Assembly (NCBI RefSeq): GCF_001735805.1
Contig: NZ_CP017248.1
Span: 3,224,001-3,288,000, forward strand
Length of the DNA stretch: 64,000 bases
Direction: 5' to 3'
From: Streptomyces fodineus
GTDB lineage: Bacteria; Actinomycetota; Actinomycetes; Streptomycetales; Streptomycetaceae
Position numbers and translations under genes: made by a program. Under the pieces are notes generated by a model. It searched no databases and was not told the DNA's origin. It was given only the letters and a program-made list of their open reading frames with translations. Below are positions 1-8,408 of the stretch, piece by piece (positions within the stretch are counted from its first letter, which is position 1; every line of letters starts with the position of its first letter).

Positions 1-251
1 CGCACCTCGCCGCCGTCGACGCGCTGGGCCAGCACCCGGTCACCGGCGTCGATCGTGGGCGTCATCGAGCTGGTGGGCACGGTGTACGGCCGGTAGGTCA
101 CCGCCGCCCAGGCGAATCCGCCGAGGAACAGCACCAGACCCAGTGCCACGGCCACGGAGGACAATCGCTGTCCGAGCCGGCCGCCGCCGGGCTGTGCCGT
201 GCCTGTCCCGCCGCTGTGCGGGGCCGTACGCGTCGTGCTCTCGCCACCCAT
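1..251 (-). CDS. sipZ: Signal peptidase I, N-terminal part (cut by window edge)
   Basis: The ATG at 251 begins a protein with a basic/polar N-terminus, one hydrophobic segment at about residues 30-50 and the motif PTSSM, whose second serine is the expected nucleophile of type I signal peptidases. It would cleave signal peptides of exported proteins on the outer face of the membrane. The frame is open to the window edge, so only the first ~83 residues are seen and the catalytic lysine lies outside. It is the last of four clustered paralogues; the name follows the sipW-X-Y-Z order known from S. lividans and S. coelicolor and is inferred from position. Confidence 0.85.
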   Translation of the reverse strand, partial: MGGESTTRTAPHSGGTGTAQPGGGRLGQRLSSVAVALGLVLFLGGFAWAAVTYRPYTVPTSSMTPTIDAGDRVLAQRVDGGEV

Positions 252-333
252 GGACCCGCACCCTACCCGGCAGTACCAGGCAGGGGCAGCCCCTGTTTCA
301 CGACCGGGGGCAAAGGCACGGCAGGCGCCGGAC

Positions 334-624
334 TCACAGGCTCCGGATCGCCTCGGCCAGGTCGGACCCGTACGAGGCCCAGCAGGCCACCGAGCCGTCG
401 TCGCGCAGGGAGCCCATATACCACTCGCCGTCGTGGTCGACGAGGCAGAGCTCGCCGAAGGCCAGCACGTACGAGGGGTGCAGCGGCTCGGGATCGCCGC
501 CGCTGCCGTCCTCGACGTACACGAGCCGGTCCGGGCAGAGCGCGACCGCGCGCGTGTCGCCCGAGTGAGCGCGCAGGCGGTCCACCGTCCACCCGTCGGG
601 GAGCGCGCGGCCCTCCCGGGTCAT
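334..624 (-). CDS. Small conserved hypothetical protein between signal peptidase genes
   Basis: A 96-residue acidic protein beginning MTREGRALPDGW. Its ATG overlaps the stop codon of the upstream signal peptidase gene by four bases (ATGA), so the two are probably translationally coupled. There is no signal peptide, membrane segment or motif I recognise; aromatic and acidic residues are spread through it, suggesting a small folded cytoplasmic domain. It sits inside the signal peptidase cluster, 83 bases before the fourth peptidase, so a role in the same process is possible but unproven. Confidence 0.7.
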   Translation of the reverse strand: MTREGRALPDGWTVDRLRAHSGDTRAVALCPDRLVYVEDGSGGDPEPLHPSYVLAFGELCLVDHDGEWYMGSLRDDGSVACWASYGSDLAEAIRSL

Positions 625-1631
625 CGGCTGCCCGCGGACGTCTTCCGCTCGGCCTTGGACTCCAGCCGGTCCGCGCGCCGGCGCCGCCACACCGCCACCG
701 GCAGCACCGCCGCGATGGCCACGCCCTGCGGGGCCACCGTCAGGGCGGCGGACGCCGGGGTCTGCTGGTTGATGCCGGGCTGGTCGAAGGTGTCCGGGAC
801 CGGCAGGGTGCCCCAGTGGTTGATCGGCCAGGCCTTGACGATCGCGCGGCCCACGACGTCGTCGACCGGGACCATGCCGTGGTGCTTGTCGGACTGGTTG
901 TAGCGCGAGTCGCGGGAGTTCTGGCGGTGGTCGCCCATCACCCAGATGTAGCCCTTGGGGACCTTCACCTTGAACTGGCCGCCGAGCTCGTCGTCCGTGC
1001 ACGGCGTGTTGCCGGCGTACACGTACGGCTCGTTCAGCGCCCTGCCGTTGACCAGCAGCGGGCCGGTGCCCCTGCACTGGACCGTGTCACCGCCGACGCC
1101 GATCACGCGCTTGATGAGGTCCTTCTCGTTGGCGGACGGCATCAGGCCGATCCAGCTGAGGACTTGCTGCACGGCGTTCGGGGTCGGCGCCGGTTCGCCC
1201 GCCAGCCAGTCGTCCGGGTCGTGGAAGACGACGACCTCGCCGCGCTCCGGCTTGGAGCCGAACCACGGGGTGAGCTTGTCGACCAGGACGCGGTCACCCA
1301 CCTGGAGGGTGTTCTGCATCGAGGCGGACGGGATCGAGAACGCCTGCACCAGGAACGTCTTGATCAGCAGCGCCAGGACCAGCGCGATGACGACGAGGAT
1401 GGGCAGCTCCTTCCAGAAGGAGCGTGGCTTCTTCGGCTGGGCACCGGATGCGCCCGCGCTCGCGTCCCCGGCCGGGGGCCGCTGTTCTTCGTCCGGCGCG
1501 CCCTGGTCGCCCGCCGGGTCATTCCCTGAGGTCATGGCGCTGTCCGGCACGGGGGCGTTCGCTTCCACGGGGTGCCCGCGGTGCTCCTCGCCGTCGTGCC
1601 CCGACCGTGCGCCAACCGCCACATCCCCCAC
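621..1631 (-). CDS. sipY: Signal peptidase I
   Basis: Type I signal peptidase, 336 residues from the GTG at 1631, which has AAGGAG just upstream. After a ~70-residue Pro/Glu-rich cytoplasmic segment comes a membrane helix (about 75-95), the serine motif PSASM, the box around DRVLVDKLTPWFG, the catalytic lysine in LIKRVIGVGGD and the GDHR..SRDSR box near residue 230. A second hydrophobic stretch near 300 followed by arginines gives a C-terminal membrane anchor, as in the SipW/X/Y type. A later in-frame ATG at 1535 is an alternative start that would greatly reduce the 113-base overlap with the upstream sipX-like gene. Confidence 0.92.
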   Translation of the reverse strand: MGDVAVGARSGHDGEEHRGHPVEANAPVPDSAMTSGNDPAGDQGAPDEEQRPPAGDASAGASGAQPKKPRSFWKELPILVVIALVLALLIKTFLVQAFSIPSASMQNTLQVGDRVLVDKLTPWFGSKPERGEVVVFHDPDDWLAGEPAPTPNAVQQVLSWIGLMPSANEKDLIKRVIGVGGDTVQCRGTGPLLVNGRALNEPYVYAGNTPCTDDELGGQFKVKVPKGYIWVMGDHRQNSRDSRYNQSDKHHGMVPVDDVVGRAIVKAWPINHWGTLPVPDTFDQPGINQQTPASAALTVAPQGVAIAAVLPVAVWRRRRADRLESKAERKTSAGSR

Positions 1632-2610
1632 GCCAACTCCTTACTCTGTGCCGCCGCCTGCCCCACATATGACGCAGGCCCACCACTCCCATAACGAGCG
1701 GGAGTTCCGCAGGGGTCGGGAGCTGGGTCAGTCCGTTCGGATTCTCGGGGGCAACCCTATGCGACAGCAGGGGACCGGCGGTCGCACCCGCCGGGGAGTC
1801 GGCGACGCTTGCGAAGGTTTTAGGTTCCCGTAGGCGTGTCCAATGGCCGAGGGGCCAGCCGATCACGACGGCCCGGCCGACGACGGAGTCCTCGGAAACC
1901 GTGCCGCCGTACGGCGTGTTCTGGTGGGCGCGGGAGTCGGCGGAGTCGTCCCGGTGGTCGCCCATGACCCACAGCCGGCCCTTGGGCACGGTGATGTCGA
2001 AGGGGGTGGAGGAGGGCGAGTTCCCCGGATAGAGGTAATCCTTCTCGGTCAGCGGTACGCCGTTGACGGTGACCCGGCCTTGCGCGTCGCAGCACTTGAC
2101 GTGATCGCCGCCGACCCCGATGACCCGCTTGATCAGGTCCTTCTCGTTGTCCGAGGGCAGCAGGCCGATGAAGGTGAGGCCTTCTTTGAGCTGTTTGACG
2201 ACGACCGGGTCGTGCTTCTTGACGGTCTGCTCGTCGGCCAGCCAGCCGCCCGGGTCGTGGAAGACGACGACGTCCCCGCGCTGCGGCTTGGTGCCGAACC
2301 ACGGGGTGAGCTTGTCGACCAGGACGCGGTCGCCGATCCGGATGGTCTGCTCCATCGAGCCGGACGGGATCACGAAGGCCTGCACGAGGAAGGTCTTCAG
2401 GACGAGCGCTATGAGGACGGCGACACCGACCAGAAGGGGGATCTCCCGTACGGCCGAACGCCGGCGCTTGCGTTTGACCTTGCGCTGGAGTTTGCGCCGC
2501 TCCGCGCGCGTACGGCCGCCGCCGGGCGCGGAGGTGCGGCGCGACCCGGTGGGCAGCAGGTTCTCGGCGGGGTTGGTGGGCACCCCGCGTGGTTTGCCGC
2601 GGTTACCCAT
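1519..2610 (-). CDS. sipX: Signal peptidase I with extended basic C-terminus
   Basis: 363-residue type I signal peptidase. A strongly basic N-terminal segment (RKLQRKVKRKRRR) precedes a membrane helix at about 55-75, the serine motif PSGSM, the lysine box LIKRVIGVGGD and GDHRDDSADSR. A second hydrophobic stretch (LPLVMGVVGL) near residue 305 is the likely C-terminal anchor. The last ~55 residues are Arg/Gly-rich and run into the next gene, overlapping its proposed GTG start by 113 bases; I recall the S. coelicolor homologue as about 320 residues, so the tail may be a local frame change. Start overlaps the stop of sipW by 8 bases. Confidence 0.9.
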   Translation of the reverse strand: MGNRGKPRGVPTNPAENLLPTGSRRTSAPGGGRTRAERRKLQRKVKRKRRRSAVREIPLLVGVAVLIALVLKTFLVQAFVIPSGSMEQTIRIGDRVLVDKLTPWFGTKPQRGDVVVFHDPGGWLADEQTVKKHDPVVVKQLKEGLTFIGLLPSDNEKDLIKRVIGVGGDHVKCCDAQGRVTVNGVPLTEKDYLYPGNSPSSTPFDITVPKGRLWVMGDHRDDSADSRAHQNTPYGGTVSEDSVVGRAVVIGWPLGHWTRLREPKTFASVADSPAGATAGPLLSHRVAPENPNGLTQLPTPAELPLVMGVVGLRHMWGRRRHRVRSWRGGCGGWRTVGARRRGAPRAPRGSERPRAGQRHDLRE

Positions 2611-3304
2611 GCGCGCCCTCCGGCGATACGGCGGGCACGCGCGCGTAGGCGGAGGGTCGGCTCAGGTGCGTCCAGTGGTCGTACGGCCACACGATCCAGT
2701 CGGCGCGGCCGATGACGTCGCCGACCGGGACCATGCCACCGCCGGGCGAGCCGAGATGGTCCCGGGAGTCGCTGGAGTCGCTGCGGTGGTCGCCGAGGAG
2801 GAACAGGCGGCCGGCGGGCACGACGACGTCGAAGGGCACGCTGGAGGGGCTGTCCCCCGGATAGAGGAACGCCGACTCCTCGACCGGACGGCCGTTCACC
2901 TCGATCCTCCCCTTCTTGTCGCAGCAGGCGACACGGTCTCCCCCCACCCCGACCACACGCTTGACGTAGTCGGCGTCCCCGAAATACCCGGTGCCGTCGA
3001 ACACGACCACGTCGCCGCGGCGCGGCCGGGCACCGAAACGGTACGCCAACTTATTTACGAGAACGCGGTCCCCGATCCTCAATCCCTGTTCCATGGATCC
3101 GCTCGGAATCTGGAACGGTTGCACCACGAAAGCATTGAGGACCAGCAAAAACGCCAGGCAGGCGAAAAGGGTGAGGGTGATCCTGCCGCCCGGCAGCCAG
3201 TCGGCGACCCGCGCCACCAACGCGAAACGCGACCGTCCCTCCGGCCCCGGGGAATCCGGGTGGGAGGAGCGGTCGCGTTCCGTCGGCTGTGCTTCGGTGT
3301 CCAT
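2603..3304 (-). CDS. sipW: Signal peptidase I
   Basis: 233-residue type I signal peptidase, first of the leftward cluster. It has a polar N-terminus, a membrane helix at about 40-60, the nucleophile motif PSGSM, the DRVLVNKLAYRFG box, the catalytic lysine in YVKRVVGVGGD and the GDHRSDSSDSRDH box. Unlike its neighbours it lacks an obvious C-terminal membrane anchor. It follows rplS on the same strand after a short gap holding a hairpin at 3337-3360, so the cluster may be partly separated from the ribosomal operon. Confidence 0.9.
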   Translation of the reverse strand: MDTEAQPTERDRSSHPDSPGPEGRSRFALVARVADWLPGGRITLTLFACLAFLLVLNAFVVQPFQIPSGSMEQGLRIGDRVLVNKLAYRFGARPRRGDVVVFDGTGYFGDADYVKRVVGVGGDRVACCDKKGRIEVNGRPVEESAFLYPGDSPSSVPFDVVVPAGRLFLLGDHRSDSSDSRDHLGSPGGGMVPVGDVIGRADWIVWPYDHWTHLSRPSAYARVPAVSPEGAHG

Positions 3305-3336
3305 CGAAGCCAGATGCTATCCGGCTCCGCTGTGGC

Positions 3337-3360
3337 CCCGGTGAAGGCCTTGACACCGGG
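3337..3360 (-). terminator. Hairpin between rplS and the signal peptidase cluster
   Basis: Arms CCCGGTG and CACCGGG enclose a 10-base loop that is itself partly palindromic (AAGGCCTT). It lies just after the rplS stop codon, so it may end or attenuate the ribosomal operon before sipW. There is no T-run. Confidence 0.5.
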
Positions 3361-3367
3361 CAAGCGC

Positions 3368-3718
3368 TCAGCTCTCGCGCTTCTCCTTGATCTTCGCGGC
3401 CTTGCCGCGCAGGTCACGGAGGTAGTACAGCTTGGCGCGGCGCACGTCACCGCGGGTGACGAGCTCGATCTTCTCGACGATCGGGGTGTGCACCGGGAAG
3501 GTGCGCTCGACGCCGACGGAGAACGAGACCTTGCGGACCGTGAAGGTCTCGCGGACACCGGAGCCCTGGCGGCGGATCACAACGCCCTTGAACTGCTGCA
3601 CACGGGAGCGGTTGCCCTCGATGACGCGGACGTGGACGTTGACGGTGTCGCCCGGACGGAAGGCCGGGATGTCGCTGCGCAGCGACGCGGAGTCGACGGA
3701 GTCGAGCAGGTGAGACAT
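3368..3718 (-). CDS. rplS: 50S ribosomal protein L19
   Basis: 116 residues starting [12 protein letters not shown], the usual length of Streptomyces L19. The family segments [34 protein letters not shown] (residues about 35-60) and [18 protein letters not shown] at the C-terminus are clear. L19 sits at the 30S-50S interface of the ribosome. It is the last gene of rpsP-khpA-rimM-trmD-rplS; a 135-base gap separates it from trmD. An upstream in-frame ATG would add nine residues but does not match the family start. Confidence 0.97.
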   Translation of the reverse strand: MSHLLDSVDSASLRSDIPAFRPGDTVNVHVRVIEGNRSRVQQFKGVVIRRQGSGVRETFTVRKVSFSVGVERTFPVHTPIVEKIELVTRGDVRRAKLYYLRDLRGKAAKIKEKRES

Positions 3719-3853
3719 TTCGTCTGCTTTCTTCGCTGATGCCACAGGTCATCAACGGAAACTAGGTGTTTGCACGAAGCCGTGTGCGGGTCGGGGCGGA
3801 CGTCGTGTCCCCCTGTGGCAGGGGCGCACGCCGGACGGGCGCACAACAGCGGT

Positions 3854-4687
3854 CTATTGTTCCACGCCCTCGGCCCGCCGCCAAAATCGGCCGTACGGCT
3901 CCCCCTCCGGGTCCGGTTCCCAGCCCAGGATGGAGAGCGTCTCGCGGTCCTTCTTGTCGAAGGCCTTGGGGTCGCAGCGCTCGATCAGGTCGGGCCGGTT
4001 GGCGGTCGTACGCCTGAGGGCCTCGTCGCGGCGCCAGCGGGCGATCCTGCCGTGGTGGCCGCTGAGCAGCACGTCCGGGATGTCCCGGCCGCGCCAGACG
4101 GGCGGCTTGGTGTAGACGGGGCCTTCCAGAAGGCTCGCCATCGCGCCGGGCGCGAAGGAGTCGTCGCGGTGGGACTCGGCGTTGCCGAGGACGCCGGGCA
4201 GCAGCCGGGCCACGGCCTCCGTGACGACCAGGACGGCCGCCTCGCCGCCGGCGAGCACGTAGTCGCCGATGGAGACCTCGTAGACGGGCATACGGGTGGC
4301 GTACTCGTCCATGACGCGCCGGTCGATGCCCTCGTAGCGGGCCGGCGTGAAGATCAGCCAGGGGCGCTCGGAGAGCTCGACGGCCAGTTCCTGGGTGAAG
4401 GGGCGGCCGCTGGGCGTGGGCACGATCAGCGCGGGGGCCCGGTCGCCGGTCTCGTAGCCGTCGGCGAGGACCGTGTCCAGGGCGTCACCCCAGGGGTCGG
4501 TCTTCATGACCATCCCGGGGCCGCCGCCGTACGGCGTGTCGTCGACCGTGTTGTGCCGGTCGTACGTCCACGCGCGCAGGTCGTGCACATGGACGTCGAG
4601 CTGTCCACGCGCGCGTGCCTTGCCCACGAGGGAGACGTTCAGCGGCTCCAGGTACTCGGGGAAGATCGTGACGACGTCGAGGCGCAT
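3854..4687 (-). CDS. trmD: tRNA (guanine-37-N1)-methyltransferase TrmD
   Basis: 277-residue SPOUT methyltransferase that makes m1G37 in tRNAs reading CNN codons, preventing +1 frameshifts. Visible family motifs: [13 protein letters not shown] at the start, GGGPGMVMK (~57-65), the cofactor knot around SIGDYVLAGGEAA (~140) and the WRRDEALRRTTANRPDLI region (~220). The length fits the actinobacterial form. Its ATG overlaps the rimM stop by one base (TGATG), the classic rimM-trmD coupling. Confidence 0.97.
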   Translation of the reverse strand: MRLDVVTIFPEYLEPLNVSLVGKARARGQLDVHVHDLRAWTYDRHNTVDDTPYGGGPGMVMKTDPWGDALDTVLADGYETGDRAPALIVPTPSGRPFTQELAVELSERPWLIFTPARYEGIDRRVMDEYATRMPVYEVSIGDYVLAGGEAAVLVVTEAVARLLPGVLGNAESHRDDSFAPGAMASLLEGPVYTKPPVWRGRDIPDVLLSGHHGRIARWRRDEALRRTTANRPDLIERCDPKAFDKKDRETLSILGWEPDPEGEPYGRFWRRAEGVEQ

Positions 4688-5229
4688 CAGGACTCGTCCC
4701 GGGTCGAGTCGATCACCGCGCGGTCGTCGATCAGGCCCGGCGGGGGCGCGATGACCGCCTTCTGCTCCTCCAGGTCGATCTCGGTGACGATCTCCTCCAC
4801 GAACGGGATCATCACCTCGCTGCCGTCGGGCCGCTCCACGATGAACAGGTCCTGGGAGGGCAGGTGCGAGATCTCGGTGATCCGGCCGACCTCCGCCCCG
4901 TCCTCGGTGACCACGTCGAGGTCGATGAGCTGGTGGTCGTAGTACTCGTCCTCGCCCTCGGGCAGTTCCTCCGGGTCGACGTCGGCGATCAGCAGGGTGT
5001 TGCGCAGGGCCTCGGCCGCGTTGCGGTCACCGACGCCCGCGAAGCGCAGGAGGAGGCGGCCGCTGTGGACGCGGCCCGTCTCGATGGTCAGCGGCCCCGC
5101 GGAGGCGGGATCCGTGGCGAGTACGGCGCCGGGCGCGAGCCTGAGTTCCGGCTCGTCGGTACGTACCTCGACGGTGACCTCGCCCTTGATGCCATGGGCA
5201 CGGCCGATCCGTGCGACTACCAGCTGCAC
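4687..5229 (-). CDS. rimM: 16S rRNA processing / ribosome maturation factor RimM
   Basis: 180 residues from the GTG at 5229, which has AGGAG nine bases upstream. The N-terminal barrel has the hallmark [15 protein letters not shown], and the C-terminal PRC-barrel half shows [12 protein letters not shown] and a [11 protein letters not shown] stretch. RimM binds S19 and helps 30S head maturation. It lies 82 bases after the KH-domain gene and overlaps trmD by one base, so it is a middle gene of the rpsP operon. Confidence 0.95.
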   Translation of the reverse strand: MQLVVARIGRAHGIKGEVTVEVRTDEPELRLAPGAVLATDPASAGPLTIETGRVHSGRLLLRFAGVGDRNAAEALRNTLLIADVDPEELPEGEDEYYDHQLIDLDVVTEDGAEVGRITEISHLPSQDLFIVERPDGSEVMIPFVEEIVTEIDLEEQKAVIAPPPGLIDDRAVIDSTRDES

Positions 5230-5311
5230 TGTGCCTGATCTCCTGTCATACGACTGCGGGCCGGGGACGGCCCAGTGGCCCTCCCCGGCCCGAGCCGGTT
5301 GCGATGAAGCG

Positions 5312-5551
5312 TCAGCGGACGTGGTCCACGTCGACGAGGTCGACGCGGACACCGCGACCGCCGATGGCGCCCACGACGGTGCGCAGAGCGCGCGCGGTAC
5401 GGCCGTTGCGGCCGATCACCTTGCCGAGGTCGTCGGGGTGCACCCGGACCTCGAGCACGCGCCCGCGGCGCAGGTTGCGCGAGGCGACCTGCACATCGTC
5501 AGGGTTGTCGACGATGCCCTTCACGAGGTGCTCAAGCGCCTCTTCGAGCAT
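5312..5551 (-). CDS. khpA: KH-domain RNA-binding protein KhpA
   Basis: A 79-residue single KH domain. The binding loop appears as [13 protein letters not shown] (residues ~45-57), the GxxG motif being GRNG. The protein is cytoplasmic; the family binds RNA, often with partner KhpB, in cell-envelope and ribosome-related roles. It sits five bases after rpsP and ahead of rimM, the standard actinobacterial order. Confidence 0.93.
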   Translation of the reverse strand: MLEEALEHLVKGIVDNPDDVQVASRNLRRGRVLEVRVHPDDLGKVIGRNGRTARALRTVVGAIGGRGVRVDLVDVDHVR

Positions 5552-5556
5552 GCTGC

Positions 5557-5976
5557 TCAGGCCTCGGTCGACTCGGACTCAGCCGCGGCCTCGTCCTTCT
5601 TCTCAGCCTTCTTCTTCTGGGTGATCGCCTCACCCTTGCCCTCGTCGTCACCGCCGAGAGCCTCGAACGACGGACGGGCCGGCTTGGGCTCGGCGACGAG
5701 CAGCGGCGCGGGAGCCGGCTCGCCCTTGAACTTCTGCCAGTCGCCGGTCTTCTTCAGGATGGCGAGAACGGGCTCGGTCGGCTGCGCGCCGACACCCAGC
5801 CAGTACGCCACGCGCTCGGCGTCCACCTCGATGACCGACGGGTTGTAGGTCGGGTGGTACTTGCCGATCTCCTCGATGGCCCGGCCGTCACGGCGGGTAC
5901 GGGAGTCGGCGACGACGATGCGGTAGTGAGGCGAACGGATCTTGCCCAGACGCTTCAGCTTGATCTTGACTGCCAC
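5557..5976 (-). CDS. rpsP: 30S ribosomal protein S16
   Basis: 139 residues: a complete S16 core beginning [26 protein letters not shown], with [14 protein letters not shown] (~30-43), then an actinobacterial C-terminal extension rich in Lys, Glu and Ala ([13 protein letters not shown]). It binds 16S rRNA early in 30S assembly. First gene of the leftward operon; its promoter should lie in the region 5977-6309. Confidence 0.97.
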   Translation of the reverse strand: MAVKIKLKRLGKIRSPHYRIVVADSRTRRDGRAIEEIGKYHPTYNPSVIEVDAERVAYWLGVGAQPTEPVLAILKKTGDWQKFKGEPAPAPLLVAEPKPARPSFEALGGDDEGKGEAITQKKKAEKKDEAAAESESTEA

Positions 5977-6309
5977 GGGAGTGGGTTCTCCTGGATTTGA
6001 CGTGGTTGGGCACGGCGGAGCTGCCGCGTGGGGTTGCGGTACCCGAGTGCCCGATGGACGCGTCAGCCGGAGGAGAGAGGGGTCCTGTGCGGCTGTCGAG
6101 TACAGCTAGCCATTGTGCCATACCCCGCGGGTCGCTTTTGGCCGAGGGTGTGTGAGCTGGGGCGGGGCATGCCTCGGACGCACCCGGCGCGGAGGTGACC
6201 GTACGTCGGGTGCGCTGCTCGGAGCTGTGAAGTTGCCGGCCCGGCGCGAGTGATCGCGGTCCACGGCCCGGCACCCACGAGATGCCGGTACTGCGTGGCC
6301 CGTCCGCGA
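5977..6309. other. Intergenic region upstream of rpsP
   Basis: This 333-base stretch between rpsP and the SprT-like gene, both leftward, should hold the rpsP operon promoter. I see no consensus -35/-10 pair I would defend. An inverted repeat (GCACCCG and CGGGTGC around 6180-6217, long loop) could be the weak end of the upstream gene. No further gene is evident. Confidence 0.4.
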
Positions 6310-6906
6310 CTACGCCGCTCCCGCGACCTCCGGGATCCTGAAGGGCTTGCCGCAGCCGCCGCAGACGATGGGGGCCTGGGCGAGGACCGAGGGGACCACA
6401 CGGACGTTGCGCCCGCAGTCGCAGACCGCCTTGACGCGGACACCACCGCCGGAGGAGCCGTGCCGGGCGGCCGGGCCGCGGAAGCTGCGGGTGGTGTCCG
6501 AGGAGGTCGCCGCCGTGTGCGCCTTCAGCGCGCGCTGCAGCCGCTCGATGGTCGGGCGGTAGCGCCGCTTGGCCTCGGGGTTGAGCGTGACCAGGGAGAA
6601 ACCGCTGCTCGGGTGCGGCTCCTCGGGGTGGTCGAGGCCCAGCTCCTCGGCGATCGCGAGGAAGCGGCGGTTGTGGTAGCGGCCGGCGCGGGAGGTGTCG
6701 CGGATCCCACGGGCGGCGGCGATGCCGTGGACTGCCTCATGGAGCAGTCGCTCGAAGGAGAGCTCGTGTCCGCACGCGGACGACGACTCTCCGATCAGGG
6801 ATTCTGGCGCGGCGAGGTCCGGCAGCTCGGGGTGGTACCGCTGAATGTCGGCCCACGCCTGCGCCAGCTCTGCGGCGAGAACAGGTGGTGTCTGTGTCGT
6901 GCTCAC
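6310..6906 (-). CDS. SprT-like zincin domain protein with C-terminal zinc ribbon
   Basis: 198 residues from the GTG at 6906. The central helix carries HEAVH (HExxH) inside FERLLHEAVHGIAAARGI at about residues 50-68, followed by GRYHNRRF, the usual pattern of SprT-like proteases. The C-terminus has a zinc ribbon with paired cysteines (CDCG and CGGCG, residues ~162-188). SprT/Spartan proteins elsewhere act on DNA-protein crosslinks; whether this one cleaves protein is unknown. It is transcribed alone, towards rpsP and divergent from the methyltransferase gene. No good ribosome binding site is visible, so it may be leaderless. Confidence 0.85.
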   Translation of the reverse strand: MSTTQTPPVLAAELAQAWADIQRYHPELPDLAAPESLIGESSSACGHELSFERLLHEAVHGIAAARGIRDTSRAGRYHNRRFLAIAEELGLDHPEEPHPSSGFSLVTLNPEAKRRYRPTIERLQRALKAHTAATSSDTTRSFRGPAARHGSSGGGVRVKAVCDCGRNVRVVPSVLAQAPIVCGGCGKPFRIPEVAGAA

Positions 6907-7429
6907 GTAATGACAACGAGCGGGAGCTCGAATGTGTTCCTATTCCGGGGCATCCCAAATAATTTGCACGTACCCGTCAGTTGCCGCTGATGCGTCCGGA
7001 CGAGGGCGGGTGCGCTGATCTGCGCAGAAGCCTCACAGCTCATACCAAGCTGGTGCGTAGTCCGCCCTACGACCCGGCGTGTACGCCCCGATGCGCCGGT
7101 GGTCGGCGGTTGCGCAAGAGCCGTTTCGGCCGCTGTCCTCGCCCTGCCTCACTTCGGTCAGCGTCCGTGACGGCCGTGGCGTTACCGCGTGCCGCCCGAC
7201 CCCCCGGCACCGGCCGGTTCCCCCGAAGCGGACACCGTACGGCCATCCAGATTGCCGGGATGTGAAATCTCGCCACACCGGCGCCCAGACCCCAAGCGGG
7301 CCCCCACGACCCCTGGACGGGGCCGCGAGCCCGGAGTTACCTGACATACGTGGGAAGTGCGCGCGCACGGCACGGGGGCCACGCAACCGGGCACAGCGGC
7401 GAACTGTCGGCGGATTGGGGCGCTTACCT
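6907..7429. other. Divergent intergenic region with an AT-richer patch
   Basis: 523 bases between the leftward SprT-like gene and the rightward methyltransferase gene. The part at about 6925-6985 is clearly richer in A/T than its surroundings (contains CCCAAATAATTTGC) and is the likely leftward promoter. The rest is GC-rich with no clear gene, hairpin or repeat; several long open frames across it look like composition shadows. Confidence 0.4.
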
Positions 7430-8386
7430 ATGACACCTACGCTCGTGCGGCAGCACGTGTCTCACGCGGACTCCGCACCCCGCGTGGACCGGTGCGCACG
7501 CGCGCGTGACTGGTCCGAGATCCAGGAGCGGATGCTGGTGCCGCTCTACGAAGCCGTCTACGAACGGCTCGAAGTGGGCCCCGCCACCCGGCTGCTGGGC
7601 CTGCGCTGCGGCTCCGGGCTGGCGCTGCTGCTGGCGGCCGGCAGAGGCGCCGCGGTCACCGGCGTCGACGCCTCCTCGCCGGAGCGGCTCGCCCTCGCCG
7701 CCGAACGCCTGCCGGCGGACGCCCCGCGCGACAGAAGCGGCGGCGGCAGCGCCCCCGGCGGATTCGCCCCGCGCGACAGAAGCGGCGGTGTCCCGGGCCG
7801 GCACGGTTCGCGTGGCGGGAGAAACCACCCACGCGCGCGTGCCGCCGTACAGCTCGTCGACGGCTCGCCGCGTGACGTGGCCGGCGCGGAGACGGCCGCG
7901 TACACGCTGGTGACCGTCTTCGAGCCGGTCGGCTGCCTCGCGGGGGACTCCGAGGGGCTCGGTGAACTGCTCGCGGACACCCTGCCGCTGGCCGCGCACG
8001 GAGCCGCCGTGGTGCTGGCCGGCTGGGGGCCGCCGGAGCGCTGCGCCACCTCCTCGGTGCTGCGGGTGGCGACGAAACTGGCCGATCCCCTGCGCAGCGC
8101 GCGCAGCTGGCGGCCCGCCCGGCGGGACGACCTGGAGGAGGTCGCCCAGCGGGCGGGGCTGAAGCCGGACGGCTCGGGGCGGGTGGCCTGCCCGTTCGGG
8201 TACGCCGACGTCGACAGCGCCGTACGGGGCCTGCTGTCGACCGGCCTGTTCGACGCGGCGATCGCGGCGACGGACGCCAAGCAGGTGGAGAAGGAGCTCG
8301 CCGAGGCCCTGCACCCGCACCGGCGCCCCGACGGGACGGTGTGGATGCCGAACGTCTTCCGTTACCTCGTCGCGCGCGTGCCGTGA
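7430..8386 (+). CDS. SAM-dependent methyltransferase-like protein
   Basis: 318 residues. The Rossmann start is visible as RLLGLRCGSGLALLLAAGRGAAVTGVD (residues ~48-75, shown in part), with Gly-x-Gly and an acidic end of strand 2 as in class I methyltransferases. A low-complexity insert at about residues 97-140 contains the segment APRDRSGG twice (23-bp repeats 45 bp apart) and probably loops out of the fold. The C-terminal half includes the WRPARRDDLEEVAQRAGLKP region typical of the family. Substrate unknown. It is convergent with ftsH, with only 22 bases between the stops. Confidence 0.85.
   Translation: MTPTLVRQHVSHADSAPRVDRCARARDWSEIQERMLVPLYEAVYERLEVGPATRLLGLRCGSGLALLLAAGRGAAVTGVDASSPERLALAAERLPADAPRDRSGGGSAPGGFAPRDRSGGVPGRHGSRGGRNHPRARAAVQLVDGSPRDVAGAETAAYTLVTVFEPVGCLAGDSEGLGELLADTLPLAAHGAAVVLAGWGPPERCATSSVLRVATKLADPLRSARSWRPARRDDLEEVAQRAGLKPDGSGRVACPFGYADVDSAVRGLLSTGLFDAAIAATDAKQVEKELAEALHPHRRPDGTVWMPNVFRYLVARVP
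7721..7788 (+). repeat. 23-bp direct repeat inside the methyltransferase gene
   Basis: The 23-bp sequence beginning GCCCCGCGCGACAGAAGCGG occurs at 7721-7743 and again at 7766-7788, a spacing of 45 bp, so the reading frame is kept. It encodes APRDRSGG twice in a Gly/Arg/Ser-rich linker. Confidence 0.9.
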
Positions 8387-8404
8387 ACGCCACCCACGCG
8401 CGCG
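8371..8404. terminator. Hairpin between convergent methyltransferase and ftsH genes
   Basis: Arms CGCGCGCGTG (8371-8380) and CACGCGCGCG (8395-8404) are exact complements with a 14-base loop. The structure spans the methyltransferase stop and ends before the ftsH stop, fitting a bidirectional terminator without T-run, common in Streptomyces. Confidence 0.6.
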
Positions 8405-8408
8405 TGCC

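Noticed and set aside
216..1529. Long open frame (437 codons) antisense to the signal peptidase genes
   Set aside because: Third-position GC bias of the real genes creates open frames on the other strand; the translation is Arg/Gly/Ala/Val-rich with no family features, while the leftward frames have complete signal peptidase motifs.
5977..6309. Extra small gene upstream of rpsP
   Set aside because: Open frames here have no ribosome binding site and no recognisable protein; more likely promoter DNA.
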